NCBI GenBank assembly: GCA_963922205.1
Contig: CAWUHX010000069.1
Coordinates: forward strand, 310,001 to 374,000
DNA: 64,000 nucleotides
Direction of reading: 5' to 3'
Source: Romanomermis culicivorax
Taxonomy: Eukaryota > Nematoda > Enoplea > Mermithida > Mermithidae
Part shown: positions 23,063 to 36,100 of the stretch, piece after piece
Layout of the letters: every line of letters begins with the position of its first letter
Numbering within the stretch: position 1 is the stretch's first letter
Notes under the pieces: generated by a model
Database searches by the model: none
What the model saw: the letters and a program-made list of their open reading frames with translations, nothing else
What the model was told of the DNA's origin: nothing
Position numbers and translations under genes: made by a program

Positions 23063-25809
23063 ATGGTCTCTATAGACACCGGTGATGCAAAACCAGTCGC
23101 AAAACACTACTACCATGCGCCGATTGAACAAAGACCAATGGTTCGCCACAAAATTCAAGAAATGCTAGAAAAAGGCCTCATAGAACCTTCACGATCACTG
23201 TGGGCTGCGCTTATGTTTCTGGTAACTAAAAAAGATGGAAGGTGGCGACCCATTGTCAACTACAGAGGTATAAATAAAGTTACTCCTAGCGATAAGTTTC
23301 CGATTCCACAAATCGATGACTATCTAGATGCTTTAGGTAATGCGCAATTTTTTTCAACTTTAGACTTGAAAGCAGGGTATTGGCAGATCCCTCTAGACAT
23401 TGTTTTGCCCGATAAAACTACTTTCATTAGTCAAGAAAGCTTGTTTCAATTCAAAGTTCTACCATTTGGCTTGAAAAACACTCCTGCTGAATTCCAAAGA
23501 CTAATGGAATGTATCCTGCATCCATACATCTAGAAAATCTGTCTGGTCTATATGGACAATATCATAGTTTTTTCGCAAACGTATAACGATCATCTAACAC
23601 ATATCCAACTGATCTTTGAAGCTCTTTGTGATGCGAATCTAAGGTTGAGACCTGATAAATGTGATTTCATACTGAAACAAGTAAAATTTCTTGGTCACGT
23701 GCTGAGTGAAAATGGAAAAAGGTCTCTGCGATTGTAAACTATGAAAAACCAAAAACCATAAAAGATCTTCAAAGTTTTTTGGGCCTTGTCCAATGGTGTA
23801 GACGATTCATACCAAATCTTGCCACTCTTTCACAACCACTCTATCAACTACTACCAAAAAATGTGAAATATGAAATAAGCGAAGAACATTGTACAGCATT
23901 TAACGAGATTAAAACATCTCTAACCTGGACTCCTTTTTTGCCATATCCTGTCTATAATGACGGAAAATCGAAATTCATCATTCAAACTGATGCTAGCACA
24001 ACTGCTATCAGTAGTGCAATTTTGTATCAAGAAAATGAAAACAATCAATGGGTCATCGCTTACAACAGTAGAGTTCTTTCTGACGTAGAAACCCGCTACA
24101 GTATAACTGAGCCCGAATGTCTTGCAATTGTAAAAGCTTTCTGATGGTACGGACACTATGTGTATGGTCAAAAAGTAACGGTCAGAACTGATCATAAACC
24201 CTTGCAATGAATTAAGGAAGAAAAACATTGAAATTCGTGACTTCAAAACTTCGCAATAAAGTTTCAAGACTACAACTATCATGTTGAATAGATAAAAGGA
24301 AAAGAAAATGCTTGTGCTGATTTTTTATCACAAAACAAACCTCCTGCTAAAGTCAATGATCAATGAAGAAGTAGGGGACGAAATATTCAGACAGACATTT
24401 TGCGAACAGAAAAAGACTGTCCCTGCAGCTATAACAAGATTAATGACACAGAAAGAAGAAAAAAGTAAACTCTTGTCTCAGAATAAAGTACCAACATTTG
24501 AAGAAGACTTCCAACAGCCTGAGAAACAGTTAGTGACTATAGAATGGTCAGAAGAAATTCGAGAAGCTCAAAGAAAAGATCCATACATCGCGAAGTTGGT
24601 AAAAATCCTCGAACAAAGGCAAATTTCTACAATTTCATCTGCCTTTCATACCAAAAATGAAATAGTATACCCAACATCAAAACAAGCTAAAACAGCTTTG
24701 GCAATAGTAGTTCCAACTACTTTGATTGAAAGTGTTTTGTATCAATTTCATTTAAGTCATCAGGGTCACACTCGCACTACTGCGATGATTCGTCAACATT
24801 TCTGGTGGCCAAAAATGGGAGAATCGATAATAAAATGGATCAAAACGTGCAAAATGTGTCAACAAACAACTTCGCAGTTGCCAAAACCACCTCCATTCCT
24901 GGCGATACAGCCGAAATATCAGTTTGAAATCATCGCGACTGAAATAGTAAACATTTCCCCTCTTGGTGAGAAAGGATCACATGTCATTGTATTTCAAGAC
25001 TATTTCACTAAATGGGTAAGCGCTCATTTGCCACTATTGTCGAAAGTTTTGTAAACAATGTAGCTTTAGTTCACAGAAGCCCGAAACATCTATTATCAGA
25101 TCAGGGTTCAGGGTTTACTTCAACCTTGATGAAAGACATTGCAAAACTTCCAAAAGATTGGAAAATCAATACTACTGCGTATCACTGGCAATGCAATGGA
25201 ATGGTTGAAAGATTCAATCAAACGCTGATTTTGCAGCTCCAAAAATTCACCGCCGATGATCCCGACAATTGGGAAAGATATTTTCCTTTCGCGACATTCA
25301 CCTATAACGCTGTTCCTCACACAACTACTCACTTTTCTCCATTTCGACTTTTGGGAGGGTATGAACCCAGAATGGCCATTGACTTTGACTGCGCTAAAAG
25401 TCTAACATTACTGCTAAACAACGACCCGTATCAGTACATCTTTATTCGAGGGCAACTTGCGTTGTATAATGAAGTTTCACAAAATTTGAAAAATGCATCT
25501 GAGTCAAATAAATGATACTTTGACAGGAAAGCGAAGGAACAGAAATATGATCTAAACAATCTAATACTGTTAATTAACAACAAAAAATCGAGCAAAATTG
25601 ATAGAGACTATATCGGACCCTTTGTAGTGGTCGAAAACTCTGAAATTTCGAAAAACATCATAATGATTGATAGTTTAGATTGTCCCGGACAATCACAGGA
25701 AGTCTCACTTTCTCGCGTAAAACCATACATGCCTCGTATGGCATCGGCAATCGTAGAATCGGAAGATAGTGATCCTCCAAGACTTGGAAATGAGGTGAAA
25801 AATTTGTAA
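23063..25809 (+). pseudogene. pol: Element B RT, RNase H and integrase (inactivated)
   Basis: RT (23063-23750) has the usual blocks ([48 protein letters not shown]). A TAG at 23533-23535 interrupts it and the catalytic box reads YMDN (23549-23560), so the second metal-binding aspartate is gone. RNase H (23779-24290) has QTDAST and TDHKPLQ with stops around. Integrase (24308-25809) carries SHQGHTRTT...CKMCQQTT, the ATEIV...SDQGSGF...ERFNQTL core and IGPFVVVENSE. Frame breaks occur near 25030 and 25513. Pseudogene by at least two stops and an active-site loss. Confidence 0.9.
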
Positions 25810-26327
25810 AATCTGGTCATATTTCGACTAACACTTATTTCTAATTTTGCTAATAAATTGACGTAGTTATTTAATCATATTTTAATCATAAAACGAAAGC
25901 GATGAGCATAAAATTTTGGTGTCCAAAACGTGCTAAACGGGCTATTCAGATTATGTGTGAAATGAGTGACTGGAATGTGTGTGATATTGTCTCGGAGTTT
26001 TGTGTATATTCACGACCATTTTGAGGAAATCGACCTTCCCTAAGAAGTAAGGCAAAAAAGGAAATAAACGAAAAGTGCAAAAAAAAGAAAAAGAAAATAA
26101 ACAAAAAGTATATCTTCCTCTGGTCCCACCCAATCTGAACTTTACACTTTTTGTTATGTGCATGAAAAATTTGAAGTCATGGTTAACAACTTTCCACTTT
26201 ACACCTTCATTCTCATAGCAAGATTTCGGATATTAATTTTCATTTGATAAATTTCAAAGTTTACCGAACGGTCATATTGAATCAAATTTCCCATACTGAA
26301 CAAATCGAAATTGAGAAAAAAGGAAGA
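25810..26327 (+). other. Element B spacer between pol and ORF3
   Basis: AT-rich, no ORF of note. It contains A-rich purine runs near 26060-26100. It is homologous to the segment between integrase and ORF3 in the minus-strand part of E (about 13350-13850). Confidence 0.5.
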
Positions 26328-26486
26328 ATGACTTCTGAGACAGAGGCGACAACGTCACTTCCAGCATTGTATCATACCTGATAAAGCCACCACCAATTTT
26401 TCGAAAATTTTTCAACATGCAAGATCGATATGTTTCGTATCAACATAAGCAATATTGTCAAGATGACAGATTCTTTTTGGCTGACG
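26328..26486 (+). pseudogene. Element B ORF3, exon 1 (broken)
   Basis: ATG at 26328 opens MTSETEATTS, which resembles MTGKSEATTT in E. A stop follows at 26379-26381. The exon end DRFFLAD and the donor position match A and E. Decayed first exon. Confidence 0.55.
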
Positions 26487-26698
26487 GCAAGTTCTGCACT
26501 GCCAATTAGACTAAAGTCTGAAAAAATTGAAACTCCGGGTTTCTCTTCCCCTGGGAAGAATATATATCGATCCGTCGATATATTATATTTGGGTCGCAGT
26601 AACTTTGCCAGAAGACTGACACGCGGCGACTCAAAAGAAGGACATTTCCAAGGGAAAGTAAATCTATTTATTTAATCCAAATTTTATGATATTTTTAG
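26487..26698 (+). other. Intron in ORF3 of element B (GC-AG form)
   Basis: 212 bases. The donor reads GACG|GCAAGTTC, where E has GATG|GTAAGTTC, so either a rare GC-AG intron or a mutated GT donor. The acceptor is TATTTTTAG. Confidence 0.6.
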
Positions 26699-28483
26699 AA
26701 TACAATATAAAGGGAATGATAAGAATCACAGAATTCGAAAGGTGGTTTGAGACCGTGTATGCATGGCCTTTAAACGTCCTTGGCGAACCGACCTACGTTG
26801 AAAGCGGCGATCTAAAAAAGGCATTGGCAATGTATACAAAGCCGAATTTTAGAAGGTCGGGTTTGACGTCGAAAAAATTTCGAAGAATCAATTATATATC
26901 CACAAGAAAACCAAGCTGGATATCCAGAATCAAAATGCGGCTCACGTCACAAGATTCGTCCAGCTTGGGTTCCTGACTAAACATATGATCATGTTCCATG
27001 CCCTCGTGGCCTCTTCAGATGATTACGAATTCGTATCCACGCCAAAAACCATTGTCATTGGTTTCAATCAAGCCAATGCTTGGAAATGCCTCAAAGATAT
27101 GCACGGACGAGATTTTTATTCACCTGATGTGGTGAAAACGCACTCTACTGTGCTAGCACCCAGTGTTTTGGTTGATGTCCAAATCATACTGGAAAATATG
27201 GAAAGATCACCGGAAAAATGGGAGAGAGCATGTCTTATAGGCATCTGCCCAGAGAACAAAAAATTGAAAGGAATTGTCGCGGATATGTTCACATTAGACA
27301 TAGAGCAATTTACGCTATATTTTCCACAAGCCAATGATCGAATCGCCTTAGCAGGCAAACTGGATGAACAAGTTATAAATTACTCGATCTTAGATGCCTA
27401 TTACCTGATAATAATGTTTTTGGCGTATGAGCCTACAGTTACGTAGGCAGCGTCTAGGATAACATACAAATTTTTCCACTCGATTTTTTGCGGCCCGAGT
27501 ATATACACACTGCGACGCAAAATTTGTATGATAACACAAGTATCCAACAGGAGGGCGATGAGAAAGGCCTCGTAGATCCCACATTATCGAAAAGCCTTAT
27601 CCACGCGATAATGGGAGACGAAATTCTGGCATTGAACTGGGTCAATTTTTATGACTATAAGGTTTCCAATATGTGCTTCTGTCTATACAACCACCCTAAC
27701 CTAGAGCACTCTACTAAAGCGTTGGGACAGAAGATGCACCTGGCTAAATTACCATCATCAAAGGGTAATAAACAGAATACTTCGTCCTTGACCAATGACA
27801 AAAAAACAGAACCATATGATAACATCGCTTTATGTGCGGAAGTAATCAACAGAGCTTTATGCTCTAACGATATTACGAGTACCCACCATGCCGTTGGTGC
27901 GCCCATGTTGCTCTTATTCCTATTGGAAATAGATCAAGATATGGTCATGAGCGATGAATTGAAACAAACAAAATTCAATCTCATCGTATCCAACCCATTC
28001 ACGACATATGGTCCACCCAAAAATTGGCCAATATACGAAATAAAATCAGACTACCAGATTTCGGAAATGCCCGCCCTAGCGCCGCTATACACAGTTCCAA
28101 ATCACAATGAATGGATGAACGCCATCAGAGGAACAATGTCACTAGCTGTTCACGTATGCTCACTGCATTCTGAAATGGAACAGCAAGCTATAATTCAAAA
28201 TGAAATTCTGAAACTACTGTCCAAAAGCGATAATATCGAAATCGATCTTATCTGCAAACAAAACTGGATCAAACGCAATGGCACATTTGAACCAGAATTG
28301 ACAGAATGGGTCAGCCGAATACCCCCAGTAGAAAAAATTTGCAACGACAACAAACAACCAGTGTATGCGAACCGTTTATTTGTGAGACCGATAGTATTTC
28401 GAAAGGACAGTTTTCCTGTCTCCAACAAAACAGAACTAGTAACGAAAAAGAAGTATAAGGAGAAACCTTATTACTATTTTTGA
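26699..28483 (+). pseudogene. Element B ORF3, exonuclease half (catalytically damaged)
   Basis: Homologous to the A exonuclease from its first residues (EYNIKGMIRITEFERWFE versus DYNVKRIVRVGELERWFA). Exo I reads GFDVEKIS (about 26872-26896, a frame offset from its neighbours). Exo II reads [12 protein letters not shown], with alanine where A and E have aspartate. Exo III reads [10 protein letters not shown] (about 27380-27409) with the tyrosine and aspartate kept. Three frames are needed to follow it (26699-26976, 26985-27446, 27488-28483). It ends at TGA 28481-28483, but the same frame continues. The segment 27488-28483 after the exonuclease domain is conserved in E. Confidence 0.75.
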
Positions 28484-30400
28484 TATAATTCCCCGATTTT
28501 GACATCACGAAAATGCTAGCACCTAATTTGCTTTCCGCCTAATAATATTCTAACCATGAGTTCAAATTTGCCAGTATTCCCAGAATCGATGTTGATGGGC
28601 GAAAGTCCGACAAAAACGCCTACTCAGGCTCCTACTGATACCGAACTCAATAAAGAAACCGCGATGGCCATTGAGTCATTAATAAAGGACATCGCTGAAG
28701 AGTCCTTCATGATAAAAACTGAGATTCCAAGCGAAACTGATATAATTCAAATTGAAAGCGATGAAGAAGATGTATCCCAAACTGATACTACTGCACCAAC
28801 TACGACAGCTAAAACAACATCTTCGTTAACTCCATTGTCCAAAAGTCTATCGATCAGTCAATATGAATTAGACTGGGGTAAAAGAGAAGAGTGTCAAGCA
28901 AAAACTGCTTTGATGAAAACAATTTCGATGAAACATCTTTCAGGAATAGATGATGATTATTCGAAAATGGTCCCACTGTGAATAATCCCAACGAGACATA
29001 AGATAGCGACGCCAGATGAGATGGAGATTTCTACACTAGTCAGCACAGACAATAGAACTCCAGTCCTAGAGATAAAAGATGACCGATTATGTGACGAACA
29101 CAGTCAGCCAATCCGTGACATCTGAGCTTATCAGTTCTTGCTATTCCGGAGACAAAACACGATCAATAAGCAATTGCGAATAATTCAGGACTATCAGGAA
29201 GCACATCCAGAAGACCCGAATTATGTTCCACTACCAAAAAAACGTCACGATTCCCGAGAAGAAAGGAAAAGTAGAGGACAAAAAAAAACTGAACTTAAAA
29301 CTCGAGAAACAGGCTACGAACAAGCTTCACAGTCTACCACACGAAGAGAAGATGATCATTACGATAGCTGAAAAAATCGACATGGGAGTATGCATCGAAC
29401 AAATGCCCGAGGAAGTATCACCATGGTTGATACTATTCCAAATATCAACGTGAACACCTGAGCGATTCGAAAGATAGGCAAAAGAAATTAGAATAGGCAA
29501 GCGCCCTTAAACGAGATGAATTGCAAAAAGAAGAAAAAGAGAGTCAACAGCCTGCGACAGCTGACTCTGAAAGAATGATCGATGAACCAAGTACATCACA
29601 GCAAGCCGAAATGGCCAGCGAGCAACAACAACAGAGATGAATCGTTCGCCAATATAAAATACTGCATCGAAGATTCAGTAGACAACGAACACCACCCAAA
29701 AAATGGTACCCCAACGTACCTGCTGCGCCTATTACCGCCCAAATATTACCGCAATCAACCGAGGAAATGATTATAATTAATTATTTCAATCGCCCTTTTG
29801 ATCCGACGATTCTACAGCAAGCCACGGCAGCTTCGCAACAGATAGCACAGGATTTTCCTGACTATTTTCATCCATGATATTTGTGTGTGTGGCGACCGGC
29901 ACTGCACGGAAGAACTTACTGCAGTTCTTCTGAGTTGGATGTGTGATTACTACAAATATTATGGCGCCAAAAATGTGATCGTTATAACACAGCTTACGCT
30001 GTTTCTATTTCAGGCTCCGCAAGCATTCGACCATAAGACCACAGATAACTCATATTCCATGGCCTTATGTTACATTTCAAAATGCTTGATGGACACAAGA
30101 GCCCCAAGCTACCCGGCTACGGAAGAAAGAAAGGTGATAATTCGAGATATTCATCGCAAATATCAGATAGAGATGGAGAAGAAAGCCGAAATAAAGAAAA
30201 GGAAAGATTGGATAATGCGGACAAAACCGGCTATACCACCCAAATATCAAATCACTGGTTGCCGGTATACAAATGACGTTAGGCACAATGCAGCAAGCTC
30301 TTGCGCTATGAGTGCCGACCATGAGTCAGGGACTGCAGATGCCTCCGCCCGGCATCTGAAAACAAGCAAAACACTGACTAAAGTTTTGCCAAAAGGTTGA
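28484..30400 (+). pseudogene. Element B ORF3, C-terminal half
   Basis: Same reading frame as 27488-28483, interrupted by several stops. It has an acidic Ser/Thr-rich part ([17 protein letters not shown] near 28745), a charged part with HPEDPNYVPLPKKRH near 29205, and a C-terminal helical domain (29885-30250: MCDYYKYYGAKN, then a basic helix EMEKKAEIKKRKDW). The order acidic linker, charged region, compact domain, basic helix parallels A, but there is no RGG tail. The function is unknown. One long ORF with late nonsense mutations explains it best. Confidence 0.6.
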
Positions 30401-30763
30401 GGTTTCATGCCGAAATGAATCGAATCGAAGGATAGAGTATCACAATGCTATATGCATTCTTTCTTTCACTAGTTTATTCTTTTCCACTAGAATCTTTTTT
30501 GTTTCAATCTCTAAAATTTTAAAATTTCTCAGCACAAAAGTACTAGTTTCTATTTGCTCATCGTTTTGTGCCTTAAAATTTGTGATATTGTGATTAACAT
30601 TTTCTTTGTTCATTTATCTGTGTAGTTGGCCGCAGCATGAAAGAATTGAGACACAAACCGTCACTAGAAAGATAAAGATTGCCGATATGAGCTAAACGCT
30701 CTCCTATGACCAAAACGTCAAATTCCTACGACACCTTCAAATCGCTTAAGGCGATTTACATCG
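30401..30763 (+). other. Element B 3' untranslated region
   Basis: AT-rich non-coding sequence aligned with 18147-18526 of element E. It ends at the polypurine tract. Confidence 0.6.
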
Positions 30764-30776
30764 AAATGAGGAGGAG
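30764..30776 (+). promoter_or_regulatory. Polypurine tract of element B
   Basis: AAATGAGGAGGAG directly before TGTTGTAG, the LTR start; conserved in E. Confidence 0.75.
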
Positions 30777-31540
30777 TGTTGTAGAGGGATTCGGCATGTT
30801 TGTAAAGCTCGTGTCACTTTTTTGAAAGATCGGCAAGTTGAATAGAGAAAGATTGTGACGAGACCAGAGAAGAGGTGTGGCTACATCGTTAAGAAATTAT
30901 AAAAATGTTTTTTATTGTGATTATTTGTACTGTAGCCAAACGGTTGTGTCCAAGCGTGTGTAGAATTGTGAGAGCTTGAGGCGGCAAATTCTCATATTAG
31001 TAAACTGTGTTTTAAGTGTGTGTCCTAGGATAAATCAAACTATTTGGAAAATAGTTTGAGTAAACGGGTGAAACTCCTAATTGGGTGAGGTAGTGCAGTC
31101 CAAGTTTCGGCATCCGAAAACCTTGAACAATATGAGCAAAGATCCCTGGATAAATTGACATAGCGCTCTCTATGAGCCCTCAATCTCCTGCGTTTGATTA
31201 TCGTTGCATTAAACTCGTCGAACACTCCGTGTGTTTTGTCTATAGCATTCCGCGCTCTCTTCTACATTCTGTACGTCTCTAATTATAATGCGTGATAAAT
31301 CATCTAATATATTTTCTCCCATACGACATGTGTAATTCGGAAAACGTTCGTATCCCCAAGCTAATCATGCAGCCATTGGCTATAGTCGTTTTGTATTATT
31401 GTTGTATTATTGTCGTATTTTCGTTGTTTCAGTTGTTGTGTACACCACCTAATCGGACCATAGCAAGATTGTCCTTCCACCAAGTAAAAGTATTCTTAGA
31501 TTTTGACTGAACTGACCCATTCCTACATTTGGGCGTTACA
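30777..31540 (+). repeat. 3' LTR of element B
   Basis: 764 bases from TGTTGTAGAG to TTGGGCGTTACA. The first 520 bases align with the E LTR. The 5' LTR is missing, so no target duplication can be checked. Confidence 0.7.
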
Positions 31541-32171
31541 ACCCATCACAGTGCTGTCATGAAGAGCGTGGAAACTTATCAAGCAGTACAACCTTGATGT
31601 TCGACAGAAATCGTCTGGAAAAAGGAAAGTTGATTGATTCCTCAATATTTTTGTAATTTTCCCCTAAAGCAACCGTGGTACGGGGCTGGACAGTCCAAAT
31701 CGAACAAATATTAAGTTTCTTTACTAAAGCTAGGGGTGGAGATCCATCTATACTTTTTTCTCGAAAATCTGTCGCAAGTGATTGCAACAATCAAAATCAA
31801 ATGAATCCCTTATTTTCGGTGTGCTCAACAAAGCTCTTGACCAGTTCTATCCAGTGAAGTATATTTTGCAAATACAATTTACAAAGTGTTGCAAATGGCT
31901 TGTCCCCAATACAGTGAAACCCACAACAGCGAAACTCAAAATAGCGAGACTCAAAACAGCGAAGTCTCAATACAGCGAAATCTCAATACGGTGATTCTCA
32001 AATGAGCAAATCTCAACACAGCGAATACTAGAAATTTCTATGCATTAGAGTGAACGCGCACATCCTTTTTATGATCAATGTGCAAAATAGGTAAGTTAGA
32101 ATCGTTTTTTGCTAGTTGTGATTAGTCTATTTTTGATTGCATTTGGCCATCTAAATTTCACATGCTTTTGT
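31541..32171. other. Host spacer between elements B and D
   Basis: No gene. It holds the CAGCGA minisatellite (listed separately) and otherwise AT-rich single-copy-looking sequence. Confidence 0.5.
31905..32032 (+). repeat. Minisatellite with CTCAA(A/T)ACAGCGAA units
   Basis: Eight or so imperfect units of 13-16 bases (ACTCAAAACAGCGAAG, TCTCAATACAGCGAAA and variants). The same repeat lies in inverse orientation at about 51000-51140, on the far side of elements C and D. Confidence 0.75.
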
Positions 32172-32175
32172 GTTT
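32172..32175. repeat. Target-site duplication of element D, left copy (GTTT)
   Basis: GTTT directly before the D LTR end at 32176; repeated at 50422-50425 directly after the other LTR end. Confidence 0.7.
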
Positions 32176-33076
32176 TGTAACGACCAGATTTTGTGTGAAG
32201 CACAAAACTTTAACCAAATGGGATGATATGGCGAACAAAACGGGGGCCCGGGCAGAACGGCTACGATAATACAACGAATGGTTGACGGTCGCTTGAACGT
32301 CCACAACACAAAATTGGACGGCGCATTGGCTTGCAAATAAAAATACGATTCGGTTTAACTGCTTTCGAAAACGGTTGCTTGCAAATAAAAACGAACAGCC
32401 GCGGATTTAAAAACGAAGAATTACAATAATCCAATAACTAACCAATAATGAATAAAATCACGCTTTGCTTCTCTTTTTATACGACGTTTTTGGCCACTCC
32501 CTGAGCATCACGGGAGGTCGTGCTTCTGTCCATCTTCTTCTGCCAATCGTCGCTTCCTGCTTTGCTTTTTATGCTTACTTAGTCACGCCTTTCTAATGCT
32601 TTCCTGGTACTGTATGCTTTTCCTGCTTCGCTTGGTTTCTACAGTGGGCTTAGCCACACCTCTGTGCTTCCGTGCATGCTTCCTGTATCTCTTTCTCTGA
32701 ATACACATGTTTTGTGGGGCTGTCGCTACCATTGCACTTGAGACTACTGTCTGGTGGGGCTTTTTACTTATTTTACTGTGTGCAGGTGTTGTTTACGATT
32801 TTTACGGGGGATTACAGTAGCCGTGGAATGTGTAGTTTAGTGTAGGTTCTAGGGGACCAGCTGCCATTTGTGCAAATTAATTGGGGCATCTTAATTGGGC
32901 TACCGGGGTGTGAACGGATCAAAATAAAGTACTTCACGTAATTTTATAGGAATGTTTGGGTGTGAATCCCAGACACCCTTGAGACGGTAAAATATGAAAA
33001 TGAATAATATTTAATAAATGTCTATCACATACAGTATGCTACATATTTACAGAATTGCTTTAGCGGGTACGTTACA
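32176..33076 (-). repeat. 3' LTR of element D
   Basis: 901 bases; TGTAAC...GTTACA ends on both strands. Nearly the same sequence as the C LTRs. It contains two copies of the motif TTTTATTTGCAAGCAA (minus strand) in the R/U5 part. Confidence 0.9.
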
Positions 33077-33089
33077 TTTCCCTCCTTCC
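33077..33089 (-). promoter_or_regulatory. Polypurine tract of element D
   Basis: GGAAGGAGGGAAA on the minus strand, immediately upstream of the 3' LTR; identical to C (49186-49198). Confidence 0.85.
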
Positions 33090-33107
33090 AGAGTTGAACA
33101 TCCTCGT

Positions 33108-36100
33108 TCAAGGCTTTCGAGGGTAGAAAGGGGTTGTCTCATTTACATGTACCGTAAATGTGATATTCTTATGGGGGTGTTTGAGTGTGATGTTGGGGTA
33201 CATGAAATTTGTAACTGTATAGGGCCCATTTTGGGGACGGAGGAATTTGGGAGTCAGCCCTTGTTTACACGAATGATTTTTGTAAAGAATAAGATCACCT
33301 GCCTTGTAATGTATGTTCTGAGCATGCTTGTTATACTGAAGGGTATAGTGATCTTGGGCTTTTTGTAAGCTTTTCTGCACAGTTGAGAGTGCTTCTGTGA
33401 AATGCAATTTTACACGAAGGGTGTAATTGTCTAAATCAACCATGTAGGACGTGGGGAAAAAATTTAAAGCTGCATCTGATGGAAGATTAGCCTGTCTACC
33501 ATGGAGCAATTCAAATGGGGGATACGAGGTGCTATCATTCTTATGAATGTTAATCAAAAAAACGGCATAGGGTAGATAAGTATCCCAATCAGTGTGATTT
33601 GAATTGATGTACATGCCGATACGGGTGGCTAGAGTCTGGTTGCAACGCTCAACTTTCCCATTAGCGATGGGATGATATGGGGTGGTGTGAATTTTTTGAG
33701 TATTGCAAAAACTAGTGATCCTTGAAAAGAGATCAGATTAAAAATCGGAGCCACGATCACAATGGACGATTTTTGGGGACCCATGACGGCAAATAATTTT
33801 GGTTACGAATAACTTGGCAAAAGTGGCTGCAGTGATGTCGGGGGTCGGGAATGCCTCCACATATTTGGTGAAATAATCGATAAAAACAACAATGAATCGG
33901 TTGCCATCTTCAGTTAGGGGTAACGGCCCCATGCAATCAACACCGACTCTATCAAATGGACCAGTCGGCTGAATGGGTACCAGATTGACATGTATTCTAT
34001 GTCGGAGGGCTTTTTGTGTCTGGCATGGGTGGCAAGTTTTGCAGTAACGTTTGATATCATGGCTCATTTGGGGCCAAAAATATTTTTGCCTGAGCAAGTG
34101 TAAAGTTTTCTTGGCAGCAAAATGACCTGTGAATTTGCTGTCATGATGTGAGGCGATGAGATGCTGGATTTGTGACTTGGGGATGTATAGTTTCGCCTGT
34201 TTGTTGACTATATGAAAGAGGATGTTTTGATGCACTGCGAATTTGATCATAGTGAGGGGGTGTTTTTTGACGATTTTTGCTAAAATACTTTTGACAGTTG
34301 GGTCAGTGCGTTGGAGTTCAGCAAAATTTTTCTGTTGCTCTTCTTGTTCAGTTGCTTCGGCCTCAAGAACAGAATTTATGGTTGATAGTTCAGGGCGGGT
34401 TTCTAGTTGCTCAATATCAAAGGATTGCTTCGCTGTCTGGGAGGGGAATCGAGAAACAGCATCTGCGTTGTGGTTAGCAGTGCCTTTCTTAGGTCGAATG
34501 TCGAGTTGAATACCGGAGAGGGCTAATCCCCTTCTGTGAGACTGCCTGAACTGCTGTATGGTTAGTGTGTACAACAACATGTTGCTGGAAAAGATAAGGG
34601 TGGAAATACTTGACAAACTCAACTACTGCAAGGGTTTCCAACTCAGTTATTAGGTAGTTGCATTCTGCGGGTTTTAATGTGGGGCTCCCAAAAGCAATGG
34701 GGCAATCCTGACCTTTACTGTCTAGCTGACTGAGAATGGCGCTGATTCCGAGTTTTGAGGCGTCAGTTTGCAGAATAAACAGTTTTGTGAAATCGGGATG
34801 CTGCAGTATTGGGGCATGAATGAGCAATTCTTTTAGCTTATGGAATGGGTTTTGCTGTTCAGGGCCCCAGGAAAATTCTGTATTCTTTTTGAGTAGGGCT
34901 GTGAGTGGGCTAGAAATTTGGGAGCAATTTGGGATGAATCGACAATAATAAGAGGGTAGGCCAAGGAATGACTTCACTTCTTTTGAGCTTTTGGGCGTGG
35001 GTATGTCATAAATGGACTGTACCTTATTGGGGTCTGGTGAAATGCCTTGCTGAGAAATGAGGTGGCCTAAGTATTGGACTTGGGGCTGGCAGAATTTGCA
35101 TTTTTGTATATTTAGTTTAAGGCCAGCTTGGGAGAATCGGGCAAGAATAGTGTCTAAACGTTCCAGCATTTGGGCATGGGAGTCTGCAAAAACTAAAACA
35201 TCATCGAGATATACAAGGCATTTGTTAAATTGCAATCCGGAAAGGATAACATCCATTAACCTTTGGAATGTGGCTGGAGCATTGGTGAGTCCGAAGGGTA
35301 GGTAGTTGAGCTGATATTGTCCGGCTGAGCAATTGAATGCCGTTTTTTCTCTGTCTGCTTGTGCAATGGGAATGGAATAATATGCATTGGATTGATCGAG
35401 GGACGTAAAATATTTCATTCCACACTGGGTGTCTAGAATTTCGTCTATGCGGCGCAAAGGGTAGGTATCTTTTTTGGTTACTTTATTGAGGCCTCTAAAA
35501 TCAATGCATGAACGATGGCCTCCATCTTTTTTGGGAACTAAAACTGTATTGGTGCACCATGGAGAGTTGCTCTGGCTTATGACACCTGCTGCTGCGAGTT
35601 GCTCAACTTCTGCTTGTATGATTTGCTTTTTCTTTGGGGAGGTACGAAAAAGGTGCCTGCGTACGGGTTGGGAGCCTTTGGTGTCAATTGTATGTGAAAC
35701 AAGGGTGGTTCTGCCTACGTCCATTTTGGATTTAGCATATAGTGTAGGATACTTCGATAGGGTGCATAGAAGTTGAGTTTTTTCGGTTTCTGTGAGGTCA
35801 CTGGAGGTTAAATTAACATTTTCTTTTAACCATGTGAATGTATCAAAACAGTTGGGCTGGTTTTGCATGGAGGGGGTTACGTTAGCGGGAGCATTTTGTT
35901 TTGGGATGTAACAGGAGACTGTACCGACGCATGTTCCAGGGTAAAGAGTTTGGGCTGTTTCTTGTGTGTTTAGGACCGATATGCCTATGCGACTGTTCTG
36001 GTTTTCAGAGACACAAGCTGCGAAATGAACTTCGGGATTCTGTTTGGGTTTCGGAGTAAATTCAAGCTGTTTGGCTTGAAAGTACGATTTGGGCAAGGGG

